DNA of 64,000 nt from Propionibacteriaceae bacterium (lineage in GTDB: Bacteria > Actinomycetota > Actinomycetes > Propionibacteriales > Propionibacteriaceae): positions 1 through 64,000 of the forward strand of contig JADKFR010000008.1 of the NCBI GenBank assembly GCA_016717345.1, written 5' to 3'. The notes beneath the pieces were generated by a model, which saw only the letters and a program-made list of their open reading frames with translations, had not been told where the DNA came from and did not search any database. Made by a program: the position numbers and the translations under genes. Positions 1 through 10,639 of the stretch are shown in pieces. Numbering within the stretch: the stretch's first letter is position 1; each line of letters opens with the position of its first letter.

Positions 1-132
1 GGCACTGGTTCGTTGTGGCTTCCTCCCCGTGTGGGTAGGGCTTTTGGTTCTTCCGGCGTGTCTCGTGTTTTCGAGGTGTGAGGGGAGTTTGCTAGGTGTC
101 ACCTTGGTTCTTCTGGTGCGAAGAAGGTGTGC

Positions 133-1203
133 ATGGTGGAGCGGTCGGGTTTGCGGGTAATCACGGGCAGGTCGGTGGCGGGGCTGGAGCCAGCGGTGGG
201 GGTGGACCCGGCGGCGTTTCAGGCGGCCTGTGTGGATGCGTACGTGGCGTCGTGGACGGCCAGGGGGTTCAGTCGGGTCACGATCGAGAACGACACCGGG
301 GTGCTGGAACGGGTGCTGGTGTTGCTGGGCCGGCCGGCGTGGGAGGTCACGGTCGAGGACATGGATCGCGCGGTCGGGAGGTTGGCGGCCGACGGGTTGG
401 CGTGTTCGACCCGGCGCGGGTATGTGCAGGCGTTCAAGGGGTTTCACCGGTTCTTGCAGGCGCGTAAGGCGGTGGAGATCCAGGCGCTGTTCGGCGTGCG
501 GCTGGTGAGCCCGGTGGACGAGTTCAACGCATCGCGTCATGTTGGGGACGAGTCGCCGGCGTTGCTGGCCCCACCGACCCCGGAGCGGGTGAGCGAGTTC
601 TTCGCGTTCTTACGGTCCCGGATCGCGACGGCCCGGAAGTACGCACCCGCGGCCAGGGACTATGCGTTGTTCCGGACCCTGTATCACGCCGGGTTACGCG
701 CCGACGAGGCGGCCCAGTTGGAACGGGCGGATGTGCATTTCGGTCGGGGCCCGTTCGGGAAGCTGCACGTCCGGTTCGGTAAGGCGGCTCACACGTCGGG
801 TCCCAGGCCGCGGTGGGTGCCGATGCTGGACGGGTTGGACCTGGTGTTGCGCTGGTATCTGACCGACGTGCGGGACAGGTTCCCCGACTCGCCGGTGCTG
901 TTTTGTGACGAGTCGGGAGGCGACCTGCACCGCGGCACGATCCGGAACCGGCTGCGTCGGCTGATGGAAGTGGAGGGCCGCCCCGCCAGCGAGTGGTTCT
1001 CTCCGCACGCGCTGCGGAGGGCGTGCGCGACCCATAACTACGAACGTGGGGTCGATCTGGTCGCGATCCAACAGATGCTGGGACATTGGACGGTGTCCTC
1101 GACGATGCGCTACGTACGCCCGTCGGCCACCTTCATCGAGGACGCGTACCGGCGGGCGGTCAGCACGACCGTCGCCGGCCTGTCCGGAAAGGATCCCCTG
1201 TGA
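133..1203 (+). CDS. Tyrosine recombinase / phage-type integrase
   Basis: Site-specific DNA recombinase of the tyrosine (XerD/integrase) family. An N-terminal SAM-like core-binding domain covers about residues 15-115 and the catalytic domain about 150-340. The catalytic set is visible: Arg189 in GLRADE, His292 and Arg295 in HALRR, His318 in LGH and the nucleophile Tyr327 in MRYV. I prefer the ATG at 133, which sits five bases after AGAAGG; a GTG at 127 is in frame but too close. The stop overlaps the GTG start of the next gene (GTGA), so the two are translationally coupled. With the two following genes it forms a recombinase module typical of actinobacterial mobile elements. The length of 356 residues is normal, and I see no defect. 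Confidence 0.9.
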   Translation: MVERSGLRVITGRSVAGLEPAVGVDPAAFQAACVDAYVASWTARGFSRVTIENDTGVLERVLVLLGRPAWEVTVEDMDRAVGRLAADGLACSTRRGYVQAFKGFHRFLQARKAVEIQALFGVRLVSPVDEFNASRHVGDESPALLAPPTPERVSEFFAFLRSRIATARKYAPAARDYALFRTLYHAGLRADEAAQLERADVHFGRGPFGKLHVRFGKAAHTSGPRPRWVPMLDGLDLVLRWYLTDVRDRFPDSPVLFCDESGGDLHRGTIRNRLRRLMEVEGRPASEWFSPHALRRACATHNYERGVDLVAIQQMLGHWTVSSTMRYVRPSATFIEDAYRRAVSTTVAGLSGKDPL

Positions 1204-1514
1204 AGATCGGATGGAAGCTGCGGATGACCGCCGCTCAGCGTGGGGTGTGGACCGGTGCCCAGCTGCGGCGGCTCCTGGTGGACAAGGCGGGGCTGGAGAT
1301 GTCCTCGGCGTCGGTGTCGGCCCTGTTTACCAGGCAACCCAATCAGATCAAGCTGTCCACTTTGATCGCGTTGTGCACCGCGCTGGAGTGCACCCCCAAC
1401 GACTTGTTCGACATCGACACCACCCCGTTGGAACAGCCGGCGGCCCCGGCGGTCAGTCGGGAAGAAGTTCCACCACGGGCCTCGGCCCGGGGCAGGTCGA
1501 TGCCGCCCCTGTGA
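1200..1514 (+). CDS. Small XRE/Cro-type helix-turn-helix protein
   Basis: A 104-residue DNA-binding protein of the Cro/C1 (XRE) type. The GTG start overlaps the stop of the upstream recombinase. The helix-turn-helix lies at about residues 20-70: a first helix around AQLRRLLVDKAGLEM, a recognition helix around SVSALFTRQPNQIKL, then the characteristic LIALCTALECTPNDLFDID tail of this subfamily. The last 25 residues are Pro/Ala/Arg-rich and probably disordered. Placed between two recombinases, it probably regulates or assists the module; that role is inferred. Confidence 0.8.
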   Translation: MKIGWKLRMTAAQRGVWTGAQLRRLLVDKAGLEMSSASVSALFTRQPNQIKLSTLIALCTALECTPNDLFDIDTTPLEQPAAPAVSREEVPPRASARGRSMPPL

Positions 1515-1527
1515 CCTGGTCGAGCTG

Positions 1528-2831
1528 ATGGGCAAGAAGCAGCGCGACTGTGCCACGTGCGGTGCGCCGGTCGGGTTCAAAGGGCGGGAGTTGTGCTGTC
1601 TTTGTATGAGACGACTCCGTGAGCAGGCCGCGAAGGACCGCTGCCCGGCCTGCGGCAAGGATCGGGTCCTGAACGCCGACACCGGTCGGTGCGTGCTGTG
1701 TTCGCGTTGCTGCACCCAGTGCGGCGACCCGGTCCGGGCCGGGGACGCGACCCTGTGCCGTGCCTGCCGGCGCCGGGCGGCCGCCCAGGCAGCCAAAGCA
1801 CCTTGCCCGCGCTGCGGCCGCCCCGGCCTGATCCGCCCGGCAACGGGCTGGTGCGGGACGTGCTCTCGCCCTCCAGTCGCGCCGAAACCGGCACGCACGT
1901 GTACGGCCTGCGGTGCGTTGACCACGCACCCCGTCAACGGCTTGTGCTCAGCCTGCTGGCAACGTCATCCGGATCGGCCCCTGGTCCGCGGCGAGCACCT
2001 GATCGCCGCCCTGGCCCAGCCTCCCGCGTGGCTGGACGGGTTCATCGTCTTCGTGGCTGACCGGTTTGCCCCGAGCCGGGCAACGGAGTTGGTCAGCGAA
2101 CTCAGCCGACTGTTGAGTCACGAGGGCTTGATGTTGCCGTCGGCTGTCCTCGACCGGTCCCGGCGCTCAGGCCGGTCGATGGGATCCCTGGCCCGGGCCC
2201 TGGAGGACTACTTCGTTGACAACTCGCTGGCCCTGCCCACCGATCACCGAGAGCGGCTGGCCGCCGGCCGCCGCCAGCGGCGCGTGGACGGCACCCCAGC
2301 CGACCTGCGGCCCGTCGTGCAGGCATTCGCGACCTTCATGATCAATAACAGGGACCGAGCCCGCCGATCCGGGACGCATCCCCGCACCGACCACACCATC
2401 GAGTCCGCGCTGGCAACCGTGCGCGCCCTGGCCACGTTCATCGCCGACCACCGCGGCAAGCACGACTGGGCCGTGGTTGACGTGCACGACATCGAAGCGT
2501 TCCTTGCCCTGCTGCCCCGCACCCGAGCACGGCGGCTGGCCGTGGTCCGGCAGTTCTTCCGCTTCGCCCGCAGCAACAAGATCGTGCTGGTCGACCCGAC
2601 CCGCGGCCAGTCCGCCAAGAAGACCAGAGGATTCACGGGGCGAACCCTGCGCCTGGACCAACAACGTGTCCTGTTCCACCGGTGGACCAGCACCGATCCG
2701 CATCCTCACGAAGCGCTGCTCGGGATCCTCGCTCTCCTCCACGCTGCGTCCAGCCAGGAAGTCCGACTGCTACGCATCGCGCACATCGACACGACCCAAC
2801 ACACGATCCGCCTGGACCGTTCCCGGTTTGG
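1528..2831 (+). pseudogene. Zinc-ribbon tyrosine recombinase, 3' end lost to an IS
   Basis: The N-terminal 150 residues carry repeated CxxC zinc-ribbon pairs (CATCG, CCLC, CPACG, CTQCG, CPRCG, CTACG). A region like a tyrosine-recombinase core-binding domain follows (about 260-360), then the start of a catalytic domain (HPHEALLGILALLHAASSQEVRLLRI), where the first catalytic Arg would normally lie near the LR pair. The reading frame enters the IS at about 2832 and stops at 2908-2910 in foreign sequence. The second half of the catalytic domain, including the tyrosine, is missing and I could not find it beyond the IS. It is the third gene of the recombinase module and is almost surely inactive. 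Confidence 0.75.
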
Positions 2832-2881
2832 TGGAGGGTGGGGCATATTTCGCGGGTTCCTGATAATGGGAGGGACCGACG

Positions 2882-3172
2882 ATGGGATCGACACGGAGGG
2901 CGTTCACTGAGGAGTACAAAGCGTCCGCGGTAGAGTTTGTGTTAAATGATGGGCGTTCTATCGCGGAGGTGGCGCGGAATATTGACGTCCACGAGATGAC
3001 TTTGGGGAAATGGGTGAAGAAAGCACGAGCGGAACGGGCGGAGCCGGCAGGCTCGCTGAACGAGGACGAACGGGCTGAACTGGAACGACTCCGGCAGGAG
3101 AACCGCCGTTTGAAGATGGAGGCCGAGTTCGCAAAAAAAGTGGCGGCCTGGTTCGCGAAAGACCAGCAGTGA
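2882..3172 (+). CDS. IS3-family transposase OrfA
   Basis: A 96-residue helix-turn-helix protein (HTH_Tnp_1): FTEEYKASAVEFVLNDGRS, then IAEVARNIDVHEMTLGKWV, followed by a leucine-zipper-like coiled coil (ELERLRQENRRLKMEAEF). It binds the IS ends and is normally fused to OrfB by programmed frameshifting. Its stop overlaps the GTG start of orfB; an A6 run (aaaaaa, near 3132) close to the end is a plausible slippery site. Confidence 0.9.
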   Translation: MGSTRRAFTEEYKASAVEFVLNDGRSIAEVARNIDVHEMTLGKWVKKARAERAEPAGSLNEDERAELERLRQENRRLKMEAEFAKKVAAWFAKDQQ

Positions 3173-4054
3173 TCTTCGCTGCGATCGCGGACTGGGCTGA
3201 TTCGAAGGAGTACCCGGTCGAGTTCATGTGCGCCCAGCTGGAGGTATCAGTGTCGGGCTACTACGCGTGGCGGACCCGGCCAGCCTCGGCACGTGTCCGG
3301 GCCGATGAGGCGCTCCTTTGCCTCATCGGGATGCTCTTCGACCGGTTGAAGGGCAACCCGGGGGTACGGCGTATGCACGCCGAGCTCGCCGCGCAGGGCC
3401 ACCGGGTGTCCCGCAAGCGCGTGTGGCGGCTGATGCGGCAGCTTGGCTTGCAGGGACGCCACCCGCGGGCGTGGAAGAAGACCACCGTTCACGGCGAGCG
3501 GCCGGTGCCGGCCCCGGACCTGATCGGGAGGGACTTCACCGCCAGCCAGCCGAACCAGCGTTGGTGCGGCGACATCACGTACATCAAGAGTTGGGACGGC
3601 TGGGTGTACCTGGCGACCGTGATCGACCTGCACTCGCGGCGGGTGGTCGGGTGGGCGGTCGCTGACCACATGCGCACCGAGTTGGTCACCGACGCCCTCC
3701 AGATGGCGCTCACCCAGCGCCGGCCGAAAGGGGCGGGTCATTTTCCATTCCGATCGCGGCACACAATATACGTCGCACGAGTTCGCCACGTTTTGCACAC
3801 GCAACAGGATCCGCCGCTCACTCGGCCGGACCGGAATTTGTTATGACAATGCGGTGGCGGAGAGTTTCTTCGCGACGTACAAGAAAGAACTGATCCATAC
3901 CAGGCCGTGGCCCGACCTCAAATCAGTGACGAAGGCCACCTTCGAATGGATCGAAATGTACTACAACCACACCCGCAGGCACTCAACACTAGGCTATTTG
4001 ACACCACACGAATACGAGCTAGGATTCAGACACATCCACGAACTCGCGGCCTAA
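3169..4054 (+). pseudogene. IS3-family transposase OrfB (one-base frameshift)
   Basis: DDE integrase-type transposase. An N-terminal HTH_21 domain is followed by the rve catalytic core with GDITYIKSWDGWVYLATVIDLHS (first Asp), HSDRGTQY (second Asp, in the shifted frame) and DNAVAESFFATYKKE (Glu). The frame breaks at the GGG of 3735-3737. Removing one G joins both parts into a 294-residue protein, the normal OrfB size. This is either a recent inactivation or a homopolymer error; all catalytic residues survive. Confidence 0.85.
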
Positions 4055-4120
4055 AAACCATGCCTCTACTTTTTCGGGAACACTCCAACCCTTGGTTTGA
4101 CGACCAGCGTGGGCGGAAGA

Positions 4121-5670
4121 TGTCAACCTTGTTGAGTCAGTTGTTGATCGGGGTTGTTGAGTTTGGGCTACCTCTGGGGTCAGTTTAACCAGGCAGCGAC
4201 GGGCAAAGCGGCGGGACGGGGTGGTGGACGTCAAACCGTTCGGGGTGCGCGGTGTAGGCCTGGCTGAGGACGGTGGCTCGTTGTTGGTGGATGGTGTCGG
4301 CGTGGCCGTGGTGGACGGCGGCGGGGTGTGCATGCCGATCCCGGAGTGCCGGTGAGCATGGTGGTACCAGGCGAAGAACCTGGTCCAGGAAGGCGCGGGC
4401 GTCTTCGAGGCTGCCGAATTCGGTCGGGGAACTGTCGGGGCGGTATTTCAGCTTTTGAAATGGGCTTCGAGTAGGGGTTGTCGTTCGACACGTGCGGGCG
4501 GAGTGGGACTTGGTCACCCCGAGGTCGGCGAGCAGGAACGCGACCGGTTTCCGAGGCCATTGAGGAGCCGTTGTCGGCGTGGATGGTCAACCGGCCGCGG
4601 TCGATGCCTTGCTTGGTGATGGTGTCGGTGAACAGCCGTTCGGCGAGTTCGGCGGACTCGCGGCTGGCGACCATCCAGCCGACGATGTAGCGGGAGTAGA
4701 TGTCGATGATGCAGTACAGGTGGTAGTAGGTCCACTTGACCGGCCCGCGCAGCTTCGTGATGTCCCACGACCACACTTGGTTAGGGGTTTCAGCGATCAG
4801 TTCGGGCTTGACCCGGGCCGGGTGGGTTGCTTGGGCACGCCGTTCGCGGACCTCCCCGAATGAGCGCGGAGGAGCCGATACGGGTCGAGACCGAGCAGGT
4901 GGACGCCCTCATCGAGCAGGATGGCGTAGGATCTCGGCGGGTGCCAGGTCGATGAACCGCTCGACTGTGCAACACCTCCACCACGGCGGCCTGTTCCCCT
5001 GCGTTGGCAAGGCCCTCGGCCGGCGCTGCGGGCCTTGGCCGGTGGGACGGGTTTCGGGGACTGCCGGTGGTGTCGGTAGTGGGTGGCCCAGGACCGGCCT
5101 ACGCGGCGCAGGCGGCCTTCACGCCCACCAGTGGGACCAGTTCGAGGATCGTCCCGTTCGATCAAGGTTCTCGCTGCTCGTGCTGCTGCCGGTCGAGAAC
5201 TGCTCCAGCAGACCGAGAGTTTTCCTGGATCTCGATCACCTTCCGCGCCGTCTCGAGCTCCGGTGGTCAACCGTTGGTTCTCCTTACGGAGCCGGGACAG
5301 TCCCTCGCCGGGCGCTCGCGCCGGCGCGCACCCCCGACGGCCGTCCCAAGGCTTCCGGGACTACCTGATCGCTGGTTGCTGTGCGCCAGGCCCGATCAGC
5401 GACGTGTGCTAGGCCCTCCGCGCTAGCAGGGCACCCTTGTCGTCCCGGTCGAACGCCTCGCACTCGGCCAAAATGTCCCGCTTGTACTTCGCCGTATAGG
5501 TGCGACGCTTCATGTCTGCTCCGGGACCTGCGGATCGGGAACCTGGCCTTAGGGCCAGCTTGCCCCACCACTCCAGCCATTGTCAGTGCTGCGGTCATCA
5601 GGGATCACTCCTCCCCGCCCTCTTCACGGCACTGATCAGGACCTTCCTGGCGCCTTACCTAAGGTTGACA
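4121..5670 (-). mobile_element. Decayed IS3-like element
   Basis: A 1,550-bp element bounded by a perfect 10-bp inverted repeat: TGTCAACCTT at 4121-4130 and its complement AAGGTTGACA at 5661-5670. No target duplication is obvious. Inside, on the minus strand, lies a badly frameshifted transposase. It starts 33 bp after the first IS, so the two elements are stacked at one landing site beside the polysaccharide locus. Confidence 0.7.
4190..5513 (-). pseudogene. IS3-like transposase remnant (orfA + orfB)
   Basis: The ATG at 5513 opens an OrfA-like helix-turn-helix segment (MKRRTYTAKYKRDILAECEA). Further on, other frames carry the rve core: WSWDITKLRGPVKWTYYHLY (first Asp), YCIIDIYSRYIVGWMVA and HADNGSSMAS (second Asp region). 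At least four frame changes break it, so no intact protein can be made from the sequence as given. Confidence 0.75.
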
Positions 5671-6166
5671 CAGAGGGGTGCACGCAACAACACGCGAATA
5701 GCCCATAGGATGGTTACGACCCAAGGCCGACACCTGTGCGGGTGGTGGCGCGGCTGCCTGACTCCACACGGGCCCAAGCCACGACCGACTGCGGGCAGCG
5801 AGTTGTCCCAATCCCCTCACGGTCCGTGAGTCTAGCGACAGACGTGGTGAGGCCCGGGCCTGTCGCCTAGTCGCGCCCGGCGTGCTGACCAGAAGGCGGG
5901 GCCCTCATTTTGTTGGCCGGATTCTCTCTGATTGCAGTTCCGCCCACGCCAGCGGCAGACATTCTGGGCGCACTGAACAACCCCAGCCATGATCGACCCA
6001 GCTAGGGTAGGCCACATGGCTTCGGCTCGGCGAACAGGTGCACACGACAATGGCCCGTAACACTGGCGAGCCTACGGACCTGGACAACACCGGACGACAC
6101 ACCACTGGCTCTTTCACCCCCCGGCGGCATCGGCTACAGGGGAGCACCGACGACCCGCCAGCCGGG
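5671..6166. other. Gene-free stretch between IS and polysaccharide locus
   Basis: No coding region, RNA gene or recognisable remnant can be supported here. It may hold the promoter of the first glycosyltransferase. The missing 3' half of the IS-disrupted recombinase is not evident. Confidence 0.5.
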
Positions 6167-7200
6167 TTGTCGGTCAACGGGCGGTTCCTGACCCGCAGGG
6201 ATCACCGGTGTCGAGCGCTACGCCGGTGAACTGCCAAAGGAACTCGACAAGGTGGCCGAGCCAGGGTGGATCGAGGTCGTCGTGCCAGCAGGAGCCACCG
6301 ACCTTCCCGTGTACGACAACATCGCCGGCCACCCGGACCGGCGGCCTTTCGGGTCAACTCTGGGAACGCTTGCCCCCTCCACTCTACGCGCAGACGCCAC
6401 GCCATCGTTGAACCTCTGCAACACCTGCACCGCGTGGTCAACCCAGGAATCGTCTGTATCCACGACATGAAGGTGAATGCCTTTCCCCAGTTCTTCAGCG
6501 GCGCTTCCGCCCTGTGGTACAAGCTCTTGTTCTTCAACGCCACGAAGCGTGCGCCGGCCCTCATCACGGTGTCGAACTTCTCAAAGACGGAGATCCTGCG
6601 CTATTACCGCGTCGAGGAGGCGAGCATCGCGGTCATTCCGAACGCCTGGCAACACTTTGAAGCTATTGGGGCAGACGAACGAGCACTCGAGAAGTATCAG
6701 CTGACTCCTGGGGAGTACTACTTCGCGCTCAGCAGCCTGGAACCGAACAAGAATGTCACGTGGGTCGCCGAGGTCGCTGCCAGGCACCCGGAGACCGTCT
6801 TCGGGGTCGCCGGATCGGTCAACGCGGCCGTCTTCAAAGCCGGGCCCGGCGCCCGGGTGGCCGAGAACGTCAAGTTGCTCGGCTATGTCAGCGATGGCGA
6901 AGCCAAGACCCTCATGCGGGAATGCAAAGCGTTCCTGTTCCCCACGTTCTACGAGGGGTTCGGGCTGCCACCGCTGGAGGCCCTCAGCGCCGGAGCCCGC
7001 ATCGTCGTCTCCGACACGCCGTGCATGCACGAAGTCTTCGGGGACACGGCGGCCTACATCGACCCTTACCGCTACGACGTGTCCCCGTTCCTTGGGGGCA
7101 CCCCTCGATGGCATCGGATTCTCCGCTGGAAAGTACACCTGGGCCTCCTCATGGCGGAGCCTCACGCGTTGCTGCGGGACAGCCTCAGAAGGTGATGCGG
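6167..7200 (+). pseudogene. GT4-family glycosyltransferase, frameshifted
   Basis: Pieces in different frames line up as one GT-B glycosyltransferase of group 1 (mannosyltransferase-like). They are VNGRFLTR then ITGVERYAGEL (typical N-terminus), an LPPPLYA segment, VNPGIVCIHDMKV, ALITVSNFSKTEILRYY, YFALSSLEPNKN, LLGYVSDGEAKTL and the nucleotide-sugar site FPTFYEGFGLPPLEALSAG. A clean 240-residue run spans about 6430-7100; breaks occur near 6210, 6390-6430 and 7100. It would add a sugar to the lipid-linked exopolysaccharide repeat unit at the inner membrane. The ends are approximate. Confidence 0.7.
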
Positions 7201-7224
7201 CGGCGGGCAGTCCTCGGCCTGTCC

Positions 7225-8392
7225 GTCACCAAGCGCTCAGGGAGGGCGCCCACCTCAACGCGCTGTCGTTGTCCCCGCACCCCTCGATGAGACCGCGCGC
7301 ATCCGATCGACACGGTCCGCCCTGGTCCGGGACGTACCGTCCGCGCGCCCTCGGGGAAGCGCGATTCGGACGGCAGCGCGCGGGAGACCTGTTCGGTAGT
7401 CGGGGCCGAGGCCACACTCACCTGGGGTCCCCGCTGTCGCGGAAACCTGCCACCGGGGTGCTGACCACCGGGCGCCCCACCGCTTGGTACTCGTACAGCT
7501 TGATCGGGTCGAGGCTGTCGGTGAAGGACGTCACCACGTGCGGACGACAGAACATCGGCGTGCTGCAGCAGGGGACGCAGCACCTCCGGCGATCCTTCGG
7601 GCCCGGCCCAACAACAACACCCCCGCCGCCCTCCGCCGCGCCGCTCCAGCCTCCAGCGGCGCGGGCCTGACCAGCACGAGGCTCCCCGTCCTCGCAGAGC
7701 CGTGGCGGTGTCCACGCACAACCCACGTCGATGCGGTCGGTGAATCGTGCCCTGAGGTAGGGAGCGACCGGACCCTCTGGCAGGTCTGGCCGCGGCCTCC
7801 GCACGCGGTACTCCTCCACGTCAACCGCGTTCCGCACCAGCGTGTGAGCCGAAAGGCCCGGGCTCTGCGTCGCAACGAGTCCGGGGCTGCACACCACCAC
7901 CACCAACACAGGCGCGCACAGGAAGGCGTCTTCGTCGCGCACCAGCCGTGCGTGTTCAGCCGGCGTACGTTCCGCTTCGAGCCAGTCATCGGTGATGTCG
8001 TAGAGGCCCGCCCAACCCGTCACCTTCAGCGTGGTGGCCCCGACGGGGTCGTTCACCCACAGGATCGGGTCGTCGAAGCCGAGGCGGCCGGCCACGGCGC
8101 ACCTCACCGGGCCGCCCGCTCGTCGACACGGGGATCGAGACGTCGCGGGAGCAACTTGGTGGGCTGGAATGACCACAGCCGGCCCGCCGCCACCCCCTCG
8201 AGCGCGACAGTCCGGAGCCCCCGCCCCACCTGCGGGCGACGGCGCGACGCGAGGGCGTGCAGGGGGTCCGCGGCCGGCCCACGAACAGCACCCGCAGCTT
8301 GGGTCGGTCCGAAGCAGGCCGGCGACGAGGTACTGGTTTCGACGCCAGACCTGATCCCACACTTCGAGGGAGAGCAGGACGAGATCCGTCAC
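7225..8392 (-). pseudogene. Glycosyltransferase, frameshifted
   Basis: Starts with LVLLSLEVWDQVWRRNQYLVAGLL, a conserved opening of a GT-B sugar transferase family in surface-polysaccharide loci. Later segments are DDPILWVNDPVGATTLKVTGWAGLYDITDDW, HTLVRNAVDVEEY, and SLDPIKLYEYQAVGRPVVSTPVAGF, the usual donor-site region. Several frame changes separate them. It converges with the plus-strand glycosyltransferase upstream. Product and linkage are unknown. Confidence 0.65.
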
Positions 8393-8409
8393 AGCACGCT
8401 CCGGTAGAC

Positions 8410-9134
8410 GGCCTCAGTGGAGCGTGCCTGCGCCTCGACGGTGAAGCGGTCCCGCTGGATCACTCACCAACCGCCCGTAAGCGTCCCTGCGGTCGACGTC
8501 ATCGGGCCAGTCGGGCGAGCAGCGCCGCTGCGGTGGCGGCGTCCCCGGGTGGGAACACTGCCGGCTCGGCAGCAGCCCCCATCGTCTCGAGGTGGCCTGC
8601 CGCTCCCGTGGCGACCACCGGGAGGCCGGCCGCCATGGCCTCGAGGACGGTGAGGCCGAAGTGCTCGGACGGAGCGGTGGCAAGCAGAATGCCGGCCTCC
8701 TGCATGAGCGCTGGGATATCCGAGCGAAACCCCAGGAAATGCACCGAGGAGTCCAGTCCGAGGCCGTGCGAGGCGGGTCAGTTCCGCGCGTTGCGCGCCG
8801 TCCCCGCGATGTCGAGTCGCCACCCCGGTCAGCCAGGCCCGACAACCCGAACGCCTCGACGGCCACCCGGGTCTCTTTCTCGGCCTCAGGCGTTGCGCCA
8901 CCAGGACGCCAGGTTCTCGCTGGACGCGGGCCCACGGCCGGGCAGGATAGCACCCCGGGTGGACGACCGTGCTGTCGCCGTCGATCCTCGCCGCGACCCA
9001 CCGGCGACGGCGATCTGGGCGACCCCCACCTGATGTCCGGAGTCAAGCTGCGAAGCGGCGAGAACGGTCACGTAACGCTCGACGCCCGCAAACGCGGCCG
9101 TGCAGACTGCGTGGACGATCCTCAGCGCGGCCAC
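8410..9134 (-). pseudogene. GT4-family glycosyltransferase, frameshifted
   Basis: An N-terminus LRIVHAVCTAAFAGVERYVTVLA with a GTG start near 9134 and a C-terminal segment FLGFRSDIPALMQEAGILLATAPSEHFGLTVLEAMAAGLPVVAT identify a group-1 glycosyltransferase. The middle is split over two or three frames and looks shorter than a normal 350-400-residue enzyme, so bases may be missing. It is transcribed with the ligase-like gene upstream. Confidence 0.6.
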
Positions 9135-9179
9135 GCGATGCCTCCCGCGTTCGACGCGAGGCACCGGGTCACGACGTCG

Positions 9180-10571
9180 CCTTGATCGGGCGTGGCACGA
9201 CGGTGGCCCCGGCAAGCCTTCGCTCCTGGCCTGCCAACGCTGCCGCCCCCACACAGAGGCCGGCCACCGCGAACGGGACGTTGACCTGGGCCCCGACCCA
9301 GAACTGGTCGAACTGCCTTTGAACGAAGCGCGAAAGCACGACCAGACCGCGAGGGTGCCGTAGGTGGGGTCCATTCGCCACAGCACCGCCAGGGTGCCGA
9401 TCATCCAGGTGAGGAAGGCCGCCAGCCCAAGAAGTCCCGCCGCGGCGAGCACTTCGAAGTTCCGCGTTCGGCGGTTGAAAACCCAACAGCCCCGGTACCA
9501 GAAGCGCAGGCCGTGGCCCAACCACGGCGACCCGCTCCAGAACGCGATCGTCTCGCCGAACCAGTCGATGCGCTGGAAGAAGGAGTTGAATTGATTGCCC
9601 GATGCCACCCGGTCCCTGACCAGGGTGAGCACCACCGCCACCGCGCGGGAATCACCGCGAGCAGGATCAGCTTCGAGCGACGAACCAGTACCGCCGCCTT
9701 ACCAGAGTCAGCGAGCAGGCCGGCACTGTCGGCGGACGTTGGAAGCAGATCCCGCCAGCCCAGCCGGCACCCGCTCGACACGCAGCACCACGGCGAAGAT
9801 CGCGAACCCCAGCCCGATGATCGCCTGCCTCGACTGCGTGGCGGCCACTCCGGCCAGGGTCCAGAACGCGGCGCGCGCCCAACGTTGGTCCACCCATCCA
9901 CGGGGGACGCACGTAGGCCGTGATCGCCCCGAACGCCAGGAGTGTCCCGACGAGGTTCTTGTGCATGTCGTACGGCCACCGCACGTAGACCGGACCGAAG
10001 TTGCCCGAGGCCACCTGCAGACCGCCCTGCGCGATGGTGACGACGGCCAGCGCCAAGGCCGCGAGAAGGAACAGGGACAGCCCCGCCTTGGCGTGACCGG
10101 CGCGGCCGATCGTCCAGCCGACGAGCAGGGCGCCCGACACGCTCACCCACGCGTGGAACCATTCCACGGTGTTCGCCAGGAACGGGTTCGCCACCACCGT
10201 GAACAGGGTGGCGAACTGGTAGGGAGCGCCGACAACCAGAGCAGGTTGCGCAGGACGGGCGACAGCGGCCTGGTCGTGAAGACGAGCGCGACGACGGTCG
10301 CCATCAGAAGCGCGGCGTCCGACACCGAGACATTGACTGACCCCGCTCCGACCCGGTGCCCCACCAGGAGCAACGGCACTGCCAGCAGCGGGATCACGGC
10401 CGGCTCGGCCGCGGTGATCCCCAGGACCAGGATCGCCCCCGCGATGGCCAACGCGATTTCGGGCTGCGCGGGGATGATGCGCCCGAGTCCGAGCGCGACC
10501 GCTCCGACCAGCAACGTGCCCGGAACGCTCGCCGTCCACACCACTGCGCGGAAACGCAACAACTCCCTCAC
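9180..10571 (-). pseudogene. O-antigen ligase / polymerase-like membrane protein, frameshifted
   Basis: A polytopic membrane protein of the Wzy/WaaL type. Many hydrophobic helices occur (GTLLVGAVALGLGRII, IALAIAGAILVLGITA, LSLFLLAALALAVVTIA). A periplasmic-loop region has PYDMHKNLVGTLLAFGA, TQSRQAIIGLGFAIFAV and SPWLGHGLRFWYR, which match the conserved H-K-N, S-R and G-x-G blocks of Wzy_C ligases. Four or more frame changes break it. It would polymerise or ligate the repeat unit outside the membrane. Confidence 0.65.
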
Positions 10572-10639
10572 GCGCTCTCCCCCCCGGTAGCTGGAGTCGG
10601 CTCTGGCCGGTCCCCGTAGGTACAGTTGGCACGGGCGCG

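Larger units (their letters stand above)
2832..4087 (+). mobile_element. IS3-family insertion sequence
   Basis: About 1.26 kb with two overlapping genes in the IS3 orfA/orfB arrangement. The ends are set by a short imperfect inverted repeat: the left end starts TGGAGGGTG at 2832 and the right end, read on the minus strand from 4087, starts TGGAGTGTT. I see no clear target duplication. The element truncates the zinc-ribbon recombinase. The exact ends are uncertain by a few bases. Confidence 0.7.

Noticed and set aside
5671..6166. The missing 3' half of the IS-disrupted recombinase
   Set aside because: No catalytic-domain motifs (HxLRR, LGH or the tyrosine region) appear in any frame of this stretch.
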